A DNA stretch of 64,000 nucleotides from Psychroserpens burtonensis DSM 12212 (lineage in GTDB: Bacteria; Bacteroidota; Bacteroidia; Flavobacteriales; Flavobacteriaceae), in contig NZ_AUDE01000001.1 of NCBI RefSeq assembly GCF_000425305.1, forward strand, positions 124,001 through 188,000. The letters are read 5' to 3'. Positions 34,947 through 45,200 of the stretch are shown here, one piece after another. The notes under the pieces were generated by a model, which was given only the letters and a program-made list of their open reading frames with translations, had not been told where the DNA came from and ran no database searches. The position numbers and the translations under genes are program-made. Within the stretch, counting starts at the first letter, position 1, and every line of letters starts with the position of its first letter.

Positions 34947-35327
34947 TTCAAATACAATTAAAACAACAAAAAATGTAAGAAATATCTTTATATAAGGTCT
35001 AAAATGTTAAAATAATATGTATTTCATCGATTAATTTTGTGTTTTGGCTGATTAATTGAAAATATAGTTCATATTTACAAAACCAAATCGGAATAAGATA
35101 TTTTTTGAATAACCTAATTTTATGATTTGCCCCAAATCTATCATAATTTTAACTGAATGACTTTTTTTGCCCCAAATTTACCTAAACCTAACAGTACCGA
35201 AAGCAAGCTTACAGCTGGTTTTCAAAACACATTAAGATTGCTCAAAAGTATCTTGAACCTAACTAAAAAAATATTCATGCTTTAATCCTTTTAGGAACAG
35301 CATGATTTTTTTTTGTTATGAATTATA
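34947..35327. other. interval between scoB and the GH3 gene
   Basis: It holds two direct copies of TTTGCCCCAAAT (near 35126 and 35167; the first flanked by TATGAT/ATCATA) and a terminator-like hairpin CATGCT (35277-35282) / AGCATG (35299-35304) with A-run left and T-run right, which could stop the GH3 gene on the minus strand. A 42-codon ATG frame (35157-35285) ends inside that hairpin and is not convincing. Confidence 0.55.
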
Positions 35328-37625
35328 TTACCTCAAAGTAAACTCACTTTTTAGATTCGCATTAGAACTACCTCCAATATAAATTTCAAAATCACCTGGT
35401 TCAATAATAAAATCACCATTATTGTTATAGAAGCCGAACTCTTTTTTTGTTAAGACAAATTCTACAGTCTTAGTGTCTCCCTTTTTTAGTAAGACTAATT
35501 CAAATCCTTTCAACTCTCTTACTGGTCTTGTGACACTTCCAACTAAATCTCTAATGTAAAGTTGAGCAACGTCTTTGCCATCATAATCGCCAATATTTGA
35601 AATTTCCACAGAAATGTTTACAGCATCATTTATTGAAAAATCAGAGCCTTTGATAATTATATTTTTATAGGCAAATTGAGTATAACTTAAACCAAATCCA
35701 AATGGATACAGTGGTGTGTTTTCTTGATCGATGTAGTGAGACCAAAATACATTATTCTCTACATTTTTAGCTCTTCCAGTGTTTTTATGATTGTAGTAAA
35801 TAGGAATTTGCCCAATACTTCTAGGGAACGTCATAGGAAGTTTTCCACTGGGGTTATAATCACCATATAAAACTTGTGCGATAGCATTTCCTGTTTGAGA
35901 TCCTAGTTGCCAACCTACTACAATCGATGGTATATTTTCAGAAGCCCACTCTATGGCAAGCGGACGACCATTGTTTAGAACCAACACAATATCTTTGTTT
36001 ACCTTATAAACAGCTTCAAGTAATTCTTGTTGTAGTCCTGGCAGATCTAATTGAGTTCTACTTCGAGCTTCACCACTCTGGAAACCATGTTCTCCTAAAA
36101 CCATCACGACAACATCTACATGTTTTGCGACTTCAATGGCCTCTTTAATTCCGTCTCTACTCGTTGTATTGATGTTGACTTCTTTAATAAAAGATGTTTC
36201 ACCAATAATTAAATCTATCCCTTTTGCATATTTAACAGAGTTACCTTTATAGGTTTTCATGCCTTCTAATACAGAAATCGCTGTATGATCATCTGATGCT
36301 GTTCGCCAGCTTCCCAAGGGACTATTTTTGTCTGCAGCCAAAGGACCTATTAGCGCTATTTTTTGCCCTTCTTTTTTTAATGGAAGTAGTTTAGTCGTGT
36401 TTTTTAATAATACAATTGATTTTTTTGCCATATCCAAAGCATCATATAGATGTGCCTTGCGTCCAATGCGCTCTGTTTCATTTTTAGTATTGCAGTATTT
36501 ATAAGGATCCTCAAATAAGCCTAATTGGTATTTTACCTTTAAAACTCTCTTTACAGCATCATTTATAATGACTTCTTCTACAATGCCTTCTTTTACTAAA
36601 TTGACGAGTTCTTGGATATAAACATAGCCTTCCATATCCATATCGGAACCTGCTAAAGAGGCTATTTTCGCAGCTTCCTTTTTGTCTTTGGCATGTCCCC
36701 AAGAAATAATTTCGTTGATTGATGCCCAATCAGAAACTACAAAGCCTTCAAATCCCCATTTGGTTTTAAGAAGATCTCTCTGTAAATACTTGCTAGCGCT
36801 TACTGGGATACCGTTGAGGTCATTAAATGAATTCATAAATGTTTTCACACCACTTTCAGACGCCGCTTTAAATGGAGGCAGTACCGTATTAAATAACGTT
36901 GAAGTTCCAATGTCTACTGTATTATATTCTTTTCCAGCTTCAGCGAAACCATAGGCAGCAAAATGTTTAGCACAAGCAGCAATAGTATTATCCTTTTTTA
37001 AATCATCACCTTGAAAACCATGTACTCTAGCCTTGGCTATTTTGCTGCCTAAATAAGGGTCTTCTCCGGCACCTTCCATGACTCATCCCCAACGTGGATC
37101 TCTACTGATATCTACCATAGGCGCAAAAGTCCAATTAATTCCGGCTGCAGCAGCTTCTGTTGCGGCATTTCTAGCAGACTTTTCAATAGCTACTAAATCC
37201 CAGCTTGCAGCTTCAGCCAAAGGTATCGGACTTAAAGTTTTATAACCATGTATGACGTCAAAACCAATAATTAAAGGAATATCAAGCCTTGTTTCTTCCA
37301 CTGCTATTTTTTGTACTTTTCTAACATTTTTAACACCTTTCACGTTCAACATGCCTCCAAACCAACCTTTTCTGAGGTGATCATATTTTGTTTTTGCAGA
37401 GCCTTCTTTTGGCACAGGACCGGTAACATCCCAAAACCCATTATAAAGATTCATCTGCCCTACTTTTTCTTCAAGAGTCATTAGTGCCATTAAAGAATCG
37501 ACTTTTTTGTTTACAGTATCATCACTTTGATTTGCCAACATTGAATATTTTTTATGATTTAAATTGCCTGTAAAAGTTAAGATGATACTTAGATATATGA
37601 TAGTGTGACTAATTCTGGAATTCAT
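35328..37625 (-). pseudogene. bglX: GH3 beta-glucosidase BglX-like gene interrupted by an in-frame TGA
   Basis: Two abutting frames in the same reading frame make one periplasmic family-3 glycoside hydrolase of about 764 codons. The N-part (37083-37625) has the signal peptide and motifs IGFDVIHGYKTLSPIPLAEA and DISRDPRWG. Then TGA (37085-37083), GTC, and the rest starts MEGAGEDPYLGSKIA. Intact relatives read PRWGRVxEGAGEDPYL, so TGA replaces the conserved Arg; a CGA-to-TGA transition is the simplest cause. The nucleophile Asp is intact in GFVVSDWAS, and the C-terminal fibronectin-like domain is complete. Everything else is undamaged, so the event is recent, or it is a sequencing error. Confidence 0.88.
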
Positions 37626-37753
37626 ATTGCTTTGGATGGTTTAAAGTTAGAATATAGAGCAACCTATATTTTTCAATGGTGTTAAACTCACATAAAATTA
37701 AGTAAGAGTTTTCTAAATCATTAATAAAACGGAATAAAGCATCGGAAGTCTAA

Positions 37754-39472
37754 TTACTTAGATAATATAGAATCCGTTTTAATTAACCCTTTTGGAATAG
37801 CATGAATCAATCTTTTAGTGTATTCTTTTTTGGGATTATTATATATTTCATCTGCATCATCCATTTCTTCAATTTCACCTTTATTCATCACTACTAATTG
37901 GTCAGACATATATTTTACCACAGCCAAATCATGCGATATAAATATATAGGTGAAACCAAAATTGCTTTTAAGATCGTTAAGTAGATTTAAAACTTGTGCT
38001 TGTACAGAAATGTCTAATGCAGACACCGACTCATCACAAATAATTAGCTGAGGTTCTAATGCAATAGCTCTAGCAATACCAATACGTTGTCTTTGTCCGC
38101 CAGAAAACTCATGAGGATACCGATTAAAATAAGTCTCATCCAAGCCAACTTTTAATAATAAATCTAAAACTTTTGCTTTTCTATCATCTTCAGATGCTCC
38201 AATACCATGAACTTTCATAGGTTCCATGATTGCTTTTCCAACGGATAATCTTGGGTTTAAAGACGCGTAAGGATCTTGAAATATAATTTGAATATCTTTT
38301 CTAAGTTTGCGCATGGCAGACTTGGATAGCTCGGTAATATCTAAACCTTTATACAGGATGGAACCAGCAGTTGCTTTGTCTAATTGTAAAATAGCATTAG
38401 ATAGTGTGGATTTACCGCAACCAGATTCACCAACTAGGCCCAATGTTTCTCCTTTATATAATTTAAAAGACACATTGTTGACCGCTTTAAAGGCTTCTGG
38501 TTTTGAAAACCAACTTGATTTTGATAGGAATTCTTTTTCAAGATTAATGACTTCCAAAAGCGGTTTTTTAGAATATATCTTTTTGTGGATTTCAGCGCGT
38601 TCCTCTGAAGTTACAATATCAGACGTTATTGTTTTATTTATAAAATCATCAATTGTAGGTAGTTGTTTTAAACGACTATCCATGGATGGTTTTGAGTTTA
38701 TTAACGCTTTTGTATATAAATGCTTCGGAAACTTAAAAACTTGATTAACCTCACCTTGCTCAACAATATCCCCTTTATACATGACTAAAATGCGGTCTGC
38801 AATTTCTGAAACTAATGACAAATCATGAGAGATAAAAATAATACTCATTTGTTCCTCTTGTTGCAATTGTTTTAATAATACTATTATTTCCTGCTGAACT
38901 GTAACATCTAATGCAGTTGTTGGTTCATCGGCTATTAAAATTTTTGGCTTGCATGCAATTGCCATAGCAATCATAACACGCTGTTTTTGTCCGCCAGAAA
39001 TTTCATGAGGATACGCGTTATAAATGCGTTTTGGTATGGGCAATTTTACTTTCTCAAAAAGTGATATCGTTTCAATTTTAGCTTCGGCTTTTGATAAGTT
39101 AGTATGCTGAAGTAATATTTCTATAACTTGTTTCCCGCAGGTCATTGATGGATTTAAAGAACTCATAGGTTCTTGAAAAATCATCGCGATTTTGTTGCCT
39201 CTTATCTTCTGAAATTGTTTAGAACCAAGAGATGTCAAATCTTGTGAATCAAACATAATGGAACCTTGAGTGATGTTAGATATTTTTTTCGGAAGCAAAC
39301 CTAGAATAGCTAATGAAGATACAGACTTACCCGAACCAGACTCACCAACAACACCTAAAATTTCGTTAGCATATAAATGATAGGATATATTATGAATGAT
39401 TTCTTTATCAATTCCTTCCGAAGAAAAAGAAATTGAAAGGTTTTCTATATCTAACAATTTTGGTTTCTGCAT
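37754..39472 (-). CDS. oligopeptide/dipeptide-type ABC transporter ATPase with two fused cassettes
   Basis: Cytoplasmic ATPase for peptide or nickel-type ABC importers, 572 residues. Cassette 1 (about 5-260): Walker A GESGSGKS, signature ISGGQKQR, Walker B LIADEP. Cassette 2 (about 310-560): Walker A GESGCGKS, signature FSGGQRQR, Walker B LIICDES. This equals DppD and DppF (or GsiA/YejF) in one chain. The cognate permease and binding protein are not in the window. Confidence 0.93.
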   Translation of the reverse strand: MQKPKLLDIENLSISFSSEGIDKEIIHNISYHLYANEILGVVGESGSGKSVSSLAILGLLPKKISNITQGSIMFDSQDLTSLGSKQFQKIRGNKIAMIFQEPMSSLNPSMTCGKQVIEILLQHTNLSKAEAKIETISLFEKVKLPIPKRIYNAYPHEISGGQKQRVMIAMAIACKPKILIADEPTTALDVTVQQEIIVLLKQLQQEEQMSIIFISHDLSLVSEIADRILVMYKGDIVEQGEVNQVFKFPKHLYTKALINSKPSMDSRLKQLPTIDDFINKTITSDIVTSEERAEIHKKIYSKKPLLEVINLEKEFLSKSSWFSKPEAFKAVNNVSFKLYKGETLGLVGESGCGKSTLSNAILQLDKATAGSILYKGLDITELSKSAMRKLRKDIQIIFQDPYASLNPRLSVGKAIMEPMKVHGIGASEDDRKAKVLDLLLKVGLDETYFNRYPHEFSGGQRQRIGIARAIALEPQLIICDESVSALDISVQAQVLNLLNDLKSNFGFTYIFISHDLAVVKYMSDQLVVMNKGEIEEMDDADEIYNNPKKEYTKRLIHAIPKGLIKTDSILSK

Positions 39473-39502
39473 AGGTAAATGTAGTCAATTTCTGAATTAA
39501 AA

Positions 39503-39519
39503 TTACGGTAAAACCGTAA
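39503..39519. promoter_or_regulatory. palindrome TTACGG-TAAAA-CCGTAA upstream of the M43 protease
   Basis: Perfect 6-bp arms around a 5-bp A-rich spacer; 17 bp in all, its centre 129 bp before the protease start. The same element (TACGG-CAAAA-CCGTA) is centred 122 bp before the next protease start. Layout fits a dimeric regulator's site. Confidence 0.6.
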
Positions 39520-39639
39520 GTGATTTTTTAATGATTGTAGTTCAGCGAAAAGCTTATAGTAAAGCTTTAATTTTAATAAATAATTAATACTTTAACAGAG
39601 AATAACTTAATTATAACCCAAATCTATTAAATAATTAAC

Positions 39640-42042
39640 ATGAAAAAAACAATTACACTAACACTATTGTGTTTACTATCAGTTGTTTCAATTTTTGCTC
39701 AAGATTTACTTGAGCGAAACTGCGGAGCCATGGAGAATTTAGAGTTTAGAAAACAACAAGACCCAAATCTTGAAGCCCGAATGCAACAAATCGAAACGTT
39801 TACTGAAAATAAGATTCAGGAGATGCAAACTAACAGAATTGATGGTAATATAATTACTATTCCTTTAGTTGTGCATGTGTTGTATCGCAATAGTACAGAA
39901 AATATTAGCGTTGCTCAAATTCAATCACAGTTGGATGTTTTAAATGAAGATTTTAGACGTACCAATCCAGATGCTGATAATGTTTGGTCTCAAGCTTCAG
40001 ATTCAGAAATTGAATTTTGTTTAGTTACTGTTGATCCAAACGGAAATGCAACAACAGGTATTACACGAAAATCTACTACTAGAAGAGATTGGGGAACTAC
40101 AGATGATATGAAAAGATCCTCAACGGGTGGAGTAGATCCATGGAATACAAGTGAATACTTAAACATGTGGATTGTGCCACAAATGTTAAGCAATGGCGGA
40201 ACTATTTTGGGTTACGCACAATTCCCAGGAGGAAACGCAGCAACAGATGGTGTTGTCATGGGCTACAATTATTTCGGAAGAACAGGGAATGTGTCTGCAC
40301 CTTTCGATGGAGGTAGAACAACAACTCATGAAGTAGGTCACTATTTTAACTTGCGTCATATTTGGGGAGATGCTAACTGCGGAAACGATTTTGTTAGTGA
40401 TACGCCTACGCATCAAGCTTCTAATGGCGGTTGTCCCGTTGGACAAGTGTCTTGTGGGTCTACAGATATGGTTCAAAATTATATGGATTATACAAATGAT
40501 TCCTGTATGAACTTATTTACGCTAGGTCAAAAAAACAGAATGCGTGCAGTTTTGGCTTCTGGAGGAGCGAGACGCAGTTTGGCTTTATCTGATAAATGTG
40601 GGGCAGTTACGCAACCAACATGTACAGATGGTATTCAAAACGGAAATGAAACTGGAGTAGATTGTGGAGGTTCTTGTACACCGTGTCAAACTGGTAATCA
40701 ATATTGTGCCTCACAAGGCAATAGTATTGCAGATGAGTATATTTCAAGAGTGCAAGTTGGAACGATTAACAAGGGGTCAGGGGCGCAAACGTATTCAGAT
40801 TTCACAAGTACTTCAACAGATTTAAATAAAGGGTCTAATTATACATTAACAGTAACACCAACTTGGACAGGTACAACTTATAGTGAAGGCTATGCTGCAT
40901 GGATTGATTATAATGATGATGGCGATTTTACAGATGCTGGAGAACAGGTATTAACTATAGCTGCTACCCAAACAACTCCTGTAAGTGGCACATTTACAGT
41001 ACCAGCAGGAACAGCAGATGGAGATAAGCGACTAAGAGTTTCAATGAAGTATGACGGTGTTCCAACCTCATGTGAGCTGTTTCCTTATGGAGAGGTTGAA
41101 GATTACACTGTAACTATTAAATCTGTATCAACGCCAACAGGATGTACAGGAGCGATATCCTCTTTTCCTTATAATGAAGGATTTGAAAGCGGATTTGGAG
41201 CTTGGACACAAGCAACTGGTGACGATTTTAATTGGACAAGAACGTCTGGTGCTACACCATCAAGTAATACGGGTCCATCTAGCGCAAATGAGGGTTCTCA
41301 ATATGTATTCATGGAATCCTCTGCCCCTAACTTCTCTACAAAGAGATCAATTTTGGTGTCACCATGCTTTAATCTCTCTGGACAAAATCAAGCGACATTT
41401 AATTTTAAATATCATATGTATGGTGCTAGTGCGATGGGTAACCTTAAATTGGCTGTAAGTACAGATAATGGTTCTTCGTGGACGACAGTTTGGACCAAAT
41501 CGGGTAATCAAGGTAATTCTTGGCAAGATGCAACTATAGATTTATCAACTTATGTCAATTCTAACGTGAAGCTTCGTTTTGATGGTACTACAGGTACAAC
41601 ATGGCAAGGTGACATGGCTGTAGATGCTATAAGTTTAACAAATGGATCAACAGACAAATGTGCAGGAGTATCTCCTTATGATGGTTCTCAATCCTACAGT
41701 GCTGGAGATAGAGTAACTTTTCAAGGTTCATTGTATGAGAGAACAACTTCAGGTTGGACTAATTTAGGGGCTTGTGGTACTGCAAGAATTAATGATGAAG
41801 GATTTGTGCAGCATTTGGATGTAGAGATTTCTGTGTACCCTAATCCTGTAAAAGGAAACGAATTGTTTGTGAAATCTAATATTGAAAACTTAGTATTTAC
41901 TATCGTAAATATGTTAGGACAAGAAGTAGTAAAAGGCACTTCGGCAAATAGTATTGATGTTGGAAATCTAGAGGCTGGATTATATTTGATTCAATTCCGG
42001 ATTAATGATCAATTTGAAACCCTAAAATTTATCAAACAATAG
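39640..42042 (+). CDS. secreted M43 (pappalysin-type) zinc metalloprotease with T9SS tail
   Basis: An 800-residue secreted protease: signal peptide (1-20, ending FAQ); M43 catalytic domain (about 25-320) with zinc site HEVGHYFNLRHIWGD (His230) and Met-turn near YTNDSCMNLFTLGQ; GEVED domain (about 350-486, ending PYGEVEDYTVTI); MAM-like jelly-roll module (about 500-665); CBM5/12-type module (SPYDGSQSYSAGDRVTFQG, about 675-712) that suggests chitin or polysaccharide binding; and a type A C-terminal sorting domain (VYPNPVKGNELFVKSN to the end). Thus exported by the Sec and type IX systems. Confidence 0.93.
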   Translation: MKKTITLTLLCLLSVVSIFAQDLLERNCGAMENLEFRKQQDPNLEARMQQIETFTENKIQEMQTNRIDGNIITIPLVVHVLYRNSTENISVAQIQSQLDVLNEDFRRTNPDADNVWSQASDSEIEFCLVTVDPNGNATTGITRKSTTRRDWGTTDDMKRSSTGGVDPWNTSEYLNMWIVPQMLSNGGTILGYAQFPGGNAATDGVVMGYNYFGRTGNVSAPFDGGRTTTHEVGHYFNLRHIWGDANCGNDFVSDTPTHQASNGGCPVGQVSCGSTDMVQNYMDYTNDSCMNLFTLGQKNRMRAVLASGGARRSLALSDKCGAVTQPTCTDGIQNGNETGVDCGGSCTPCQTGNQYCASQGNSIADEYISRVQVGTINKGSGAQTYSDFTSTSTDLNKGSNYTLTVTPTWTGTTYSEGYAAWIDYNDDGDFTDAGEQVLTIAATQTTPVSGTFTVPAGTADGDKRLRVSMKYDGVPTSCELFPYGEVEDYTVTIKSVSTPTGCTGAISSFPYNEGFESGFGAWTQATGDDFNWTRTSGATPSSNTGPSSANEGSQYVFMESSAPNFSTKRSILVSPCFNLSGQNQATFNFKYHMYGASAMGNLKLAVSTDNGSSWTTVWTKSGNQGNSWQDATIDLSTYVNSNVKLRFDGTTGTTWQGDMAVDAISLTNGSTDKCAGVSPYDGSQSYSAGDRVTFQGSLYERTTSGWTNLGACGTARINDEGFVQHLDVEISVYPNPVKGNELFVKSNIENLVFTIVNMLGQEVVKGTSANSIDVGNLEAGLYLIQFRINDQFETLKFIKQ

Positions 42043-42066
42043 GACATTAAATAATCACTTAATTTT

Positions 42067-42097
42067 AAAAAGTCCAGATGAAAATCTGGACTTTTTT
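42067..42097 (+). terminator. terminator of the M43 protease gene
   Basis: AAAAAGTCCAGAT, loop GAAA, ATCTGGACTTTTT: perfect 13-bp stem. Almost the same hairpin ends the next gene (46974-47004). Confidence 0.92.
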
Positions 42098-42127
42098 ATT
42101 GTTTGTAAGTTAAATCTGAGAATAATG

Positions 42128-42142
42128 TACGGCAAAACCGTA
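42128..42142. promoter_or_regulatory. palindrome TACGG-CAAAA-CCGTA upstream of the second protease
   Basis: Perfect 5-bp arms, same spacer length as 39503-39519, centre 122 bp before the start codon at 42257. A further hairpin-forming region (TAAGTATA / TATACTTA around 42180-42205) follows it. Confidence 0.6.
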
Positions 42143-42256
42143 AATGTTAATTAAAACTTAAATTTTTAAGCATATCGTTAAGTATAGTTTTAAAAATATA
42201 CTTAAATTTCATTGATAAAATTCTTTATAAATTAATAGCATTAAATCCTTCAACAC

Positions 42257-45200
42257 ATGAAATTAAAATTAGGACTACTCATTTTTATTATGAGCTTCAA
42301 CTTTGCCATGTCACAAAGTAAAACATTTTGGCAAAGACAATCAATTGACAACACGACTAGAATTAAGTCTAGCAAACAGACGCTTCCAAAAACACACACT
42401 TTTAGTCTTAATTTAGAAGGTCTTAAACAAGCTTTGATTAATGCGCCTCAAAGAGGACAATTCACAAAGTCCTCAAATACTATAATGACGTTTCCAAATG
42501 AGGATGGAACTTTCGAAAGTTTTAGAATAGTAGAAGCATCTGTTTTAAGCCCTGAGCTTCAAGAACGTTACCCTAATATTAAATCGTATGCAGGACAAGG
42601 TATTGGTGATCCTTCTGCAGTAATTCGGTTTAGTATCTCACCTCTTGGGTTTCAAAGTATGAAGTTATCTGCTAATAAGCCGGCTACATTTATAGAAGCA
42701 CTTACAACAAATGGATCACACTATGCAGCATTTAAAAGAGCTGATAAAATTAATTTTAATGATGATTTTGAGTGTTCTGTTACAGAAAAGGTAAACAAAG
42801 AAATGAATAATGGCATGCAGCAACGTAATGCTGATGATGCTATCTTAAGAACATATAGGCTAGCAGTGTCTACTACTGGAGAATACACAGCTTATCATGG
42901 TGGTACAAAAGCGCTTGCTCTTGCTGCTATTAACCAAACGATGACTCGTGTCAATGGGATATTTGAAAACGATTTTAATGTCACTATGATGCTGATATCA
43001 AATAACGATGATGTTATTTATACCAACTCAGGAAATGACCCGTATACAACTTCAGGAAATTATAATGGACAATTACAATCCACATTAACGAGCGTGATAG
43101 GGGAGTCTAATTATGATATTGGACACTTATTTGCAAGAGCATCTAATAATGGTAATGCTGGTTGTATAGGTTGTGTTTGTGTGAATGGTCAAAAAGGTAG
43201 TGGTTTTACATCGCGAACTGATCCAGAGGGAGATCCTTTTGATGTTGATTATGTAGCACATGAAATTGGTCATCAATTTGGTGGAAACCACACATGGACA
43301 TTTAATGGAAATGAGGGTGCCAATGCACAAATGGAACCGGGTAGTGGTTCTACTATTATGGGTTACGCAGGAATTACTGGAGCTACAGATGTCCAAGCTA
43401 ATAGTGACCCTTACTTTCATGCGAGATCAATAGAGCAAATTACAGATTATATAAAAACAACGAGTTGCCAAACTAATACAAATACTGGTAATTCAGTGCC
43501 AGCTGTTAATGCGGGTTTAAATTACACGATTCCTAAAGGAACCGCTTTTGTTTTAGATGGCTCAGCAACCGATGCAAATTCTGGAGATGTATTGACGTAT
43601 TGTTGGGAACAGTATGATGAAAATAATGCAGCGACGACTAATCCTAGTGTAAATTCAACATCAGGTGTAGCATTTAGATCTTATAGTCCTAAGACAAGTA
43701 CTGATAGATATTTTCCAAGATTATCAACAATAAAAACTGGAGCGACATCTTGGCAATGGGAAGCAGTTCCTAATGTTGCGAGGAGTTTGAATTTTAGACT
43801 TACAGTAAGAGATAATAGAGTTGGTGGAGCAACTAATAATAGTGATGATATGGTAGTATCCGTAAACGGAACTGCAGGCCCTTTTGTTGTCAACTCACCA
43901 AATACTAATGTGAGTTGGAATGCAGGAACATCTCAGGCTGTAACATGGAATGTTGCAGGTACAACTGGAAATGGAGTAAATGCTGCAAATGTGGATATTT
44001 TCTTATCGACTGATGGAGGAGATACGTACCCAATTGCTTTGGCTTTTGGAGTAACTAACGATGGTTCTCATGATATTGTAGTGCCTAATACCCAAGGAAG
44101 TCAAAATAGGGTGATGGTTCGCGGGGCTAATAATATTTTCTTTGATATTTCAAATTCTAATTTTACAATTGCAGGCCAAGTGGTTTGTAATGCAATTATA
44201 CCGTCAGGGTTATCTGCTTCAAATGTAGGGTCTTCAACAGCAACAGTAAGTTGGAATGCTGTAGCAGGAGCAACCTATGATTTGCGATACAGAACTGTAG
44301 GGTCATCCACATGGACAACCAACGCGGTTACTGGAATTTCTGCTAATCTTTCAGGATTAACAGTATTAACGCAATACGAAGCACAAGTGAGAAGTAAATG
44401 TTCTGGAGGAAGTAATTCCTCATATAGTTCATCTATAAATTTTACAACAACAGACGTTCAATTGGATTACTGTAATTCTGCAAGTACAAATACTAATGAT
44501 GAATTTATTAGTCGCGTACAATTAAATACAATAAACAATGCTTCTGGCGCTCAGTTCTATTCAGATTTTACTAACGTTTCAACGACGTTAACCAAAGACA
44601 CTCAATACACAATAACGGTGACTCCAACATGGACAGGTACTGTGTATAGTGAAGGGTATTCGGTTTGGATTGATTATAATAGAGATGGAGATTTTACAGA
44701 TGCAGGAGAACAAGTTTGGACTCAAGCAGCCACTCAAAACACACCAGTAACAGGAAACTTTACAATACCTAATGGCGCGGTAGAAAACGCAACAAGAATG
44801 AGAGTTTCAATGAAGTATAATGGTATTCCTTCGGAGTGCGAAACTTTCCAGTATGGTGAAGTTGAGGATTATACAGTTATTATTGAAGGTTCTGGACCAG
44901 ATTTAGAAGTTCCAGTAATCTCATTAAACGGCGCTTCGACTGTTAATTTGAATCCTGGTGATACCTATAACGAATTAGGTGCGACAGCAACTGATAATGT
45001 TGACGGGAATATTTCAGGAAGTATTATTATTGGAGGAGATACCGTAAACACAAACGTATTGGGATCTTATGTTGTGACTTTCAATGTAAGTGATGCTGCA
45101 GGAAATGATGCTGCAGAAGTCATAAGAACAGTAATTGTAAGTGATACTACAGCGCCGGTAATTACATTAATAGGTGCAGCAACGATAAACCTAAATGTTG

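Noticed and set aside
35157-35285. 42-codon ATG frame (MTFFAPNLPKPNS...) between scoB and the GH3 gene
   Set aside because: It ends inside a terminator hairpin, has no clear promoter and its composition is not convincing.
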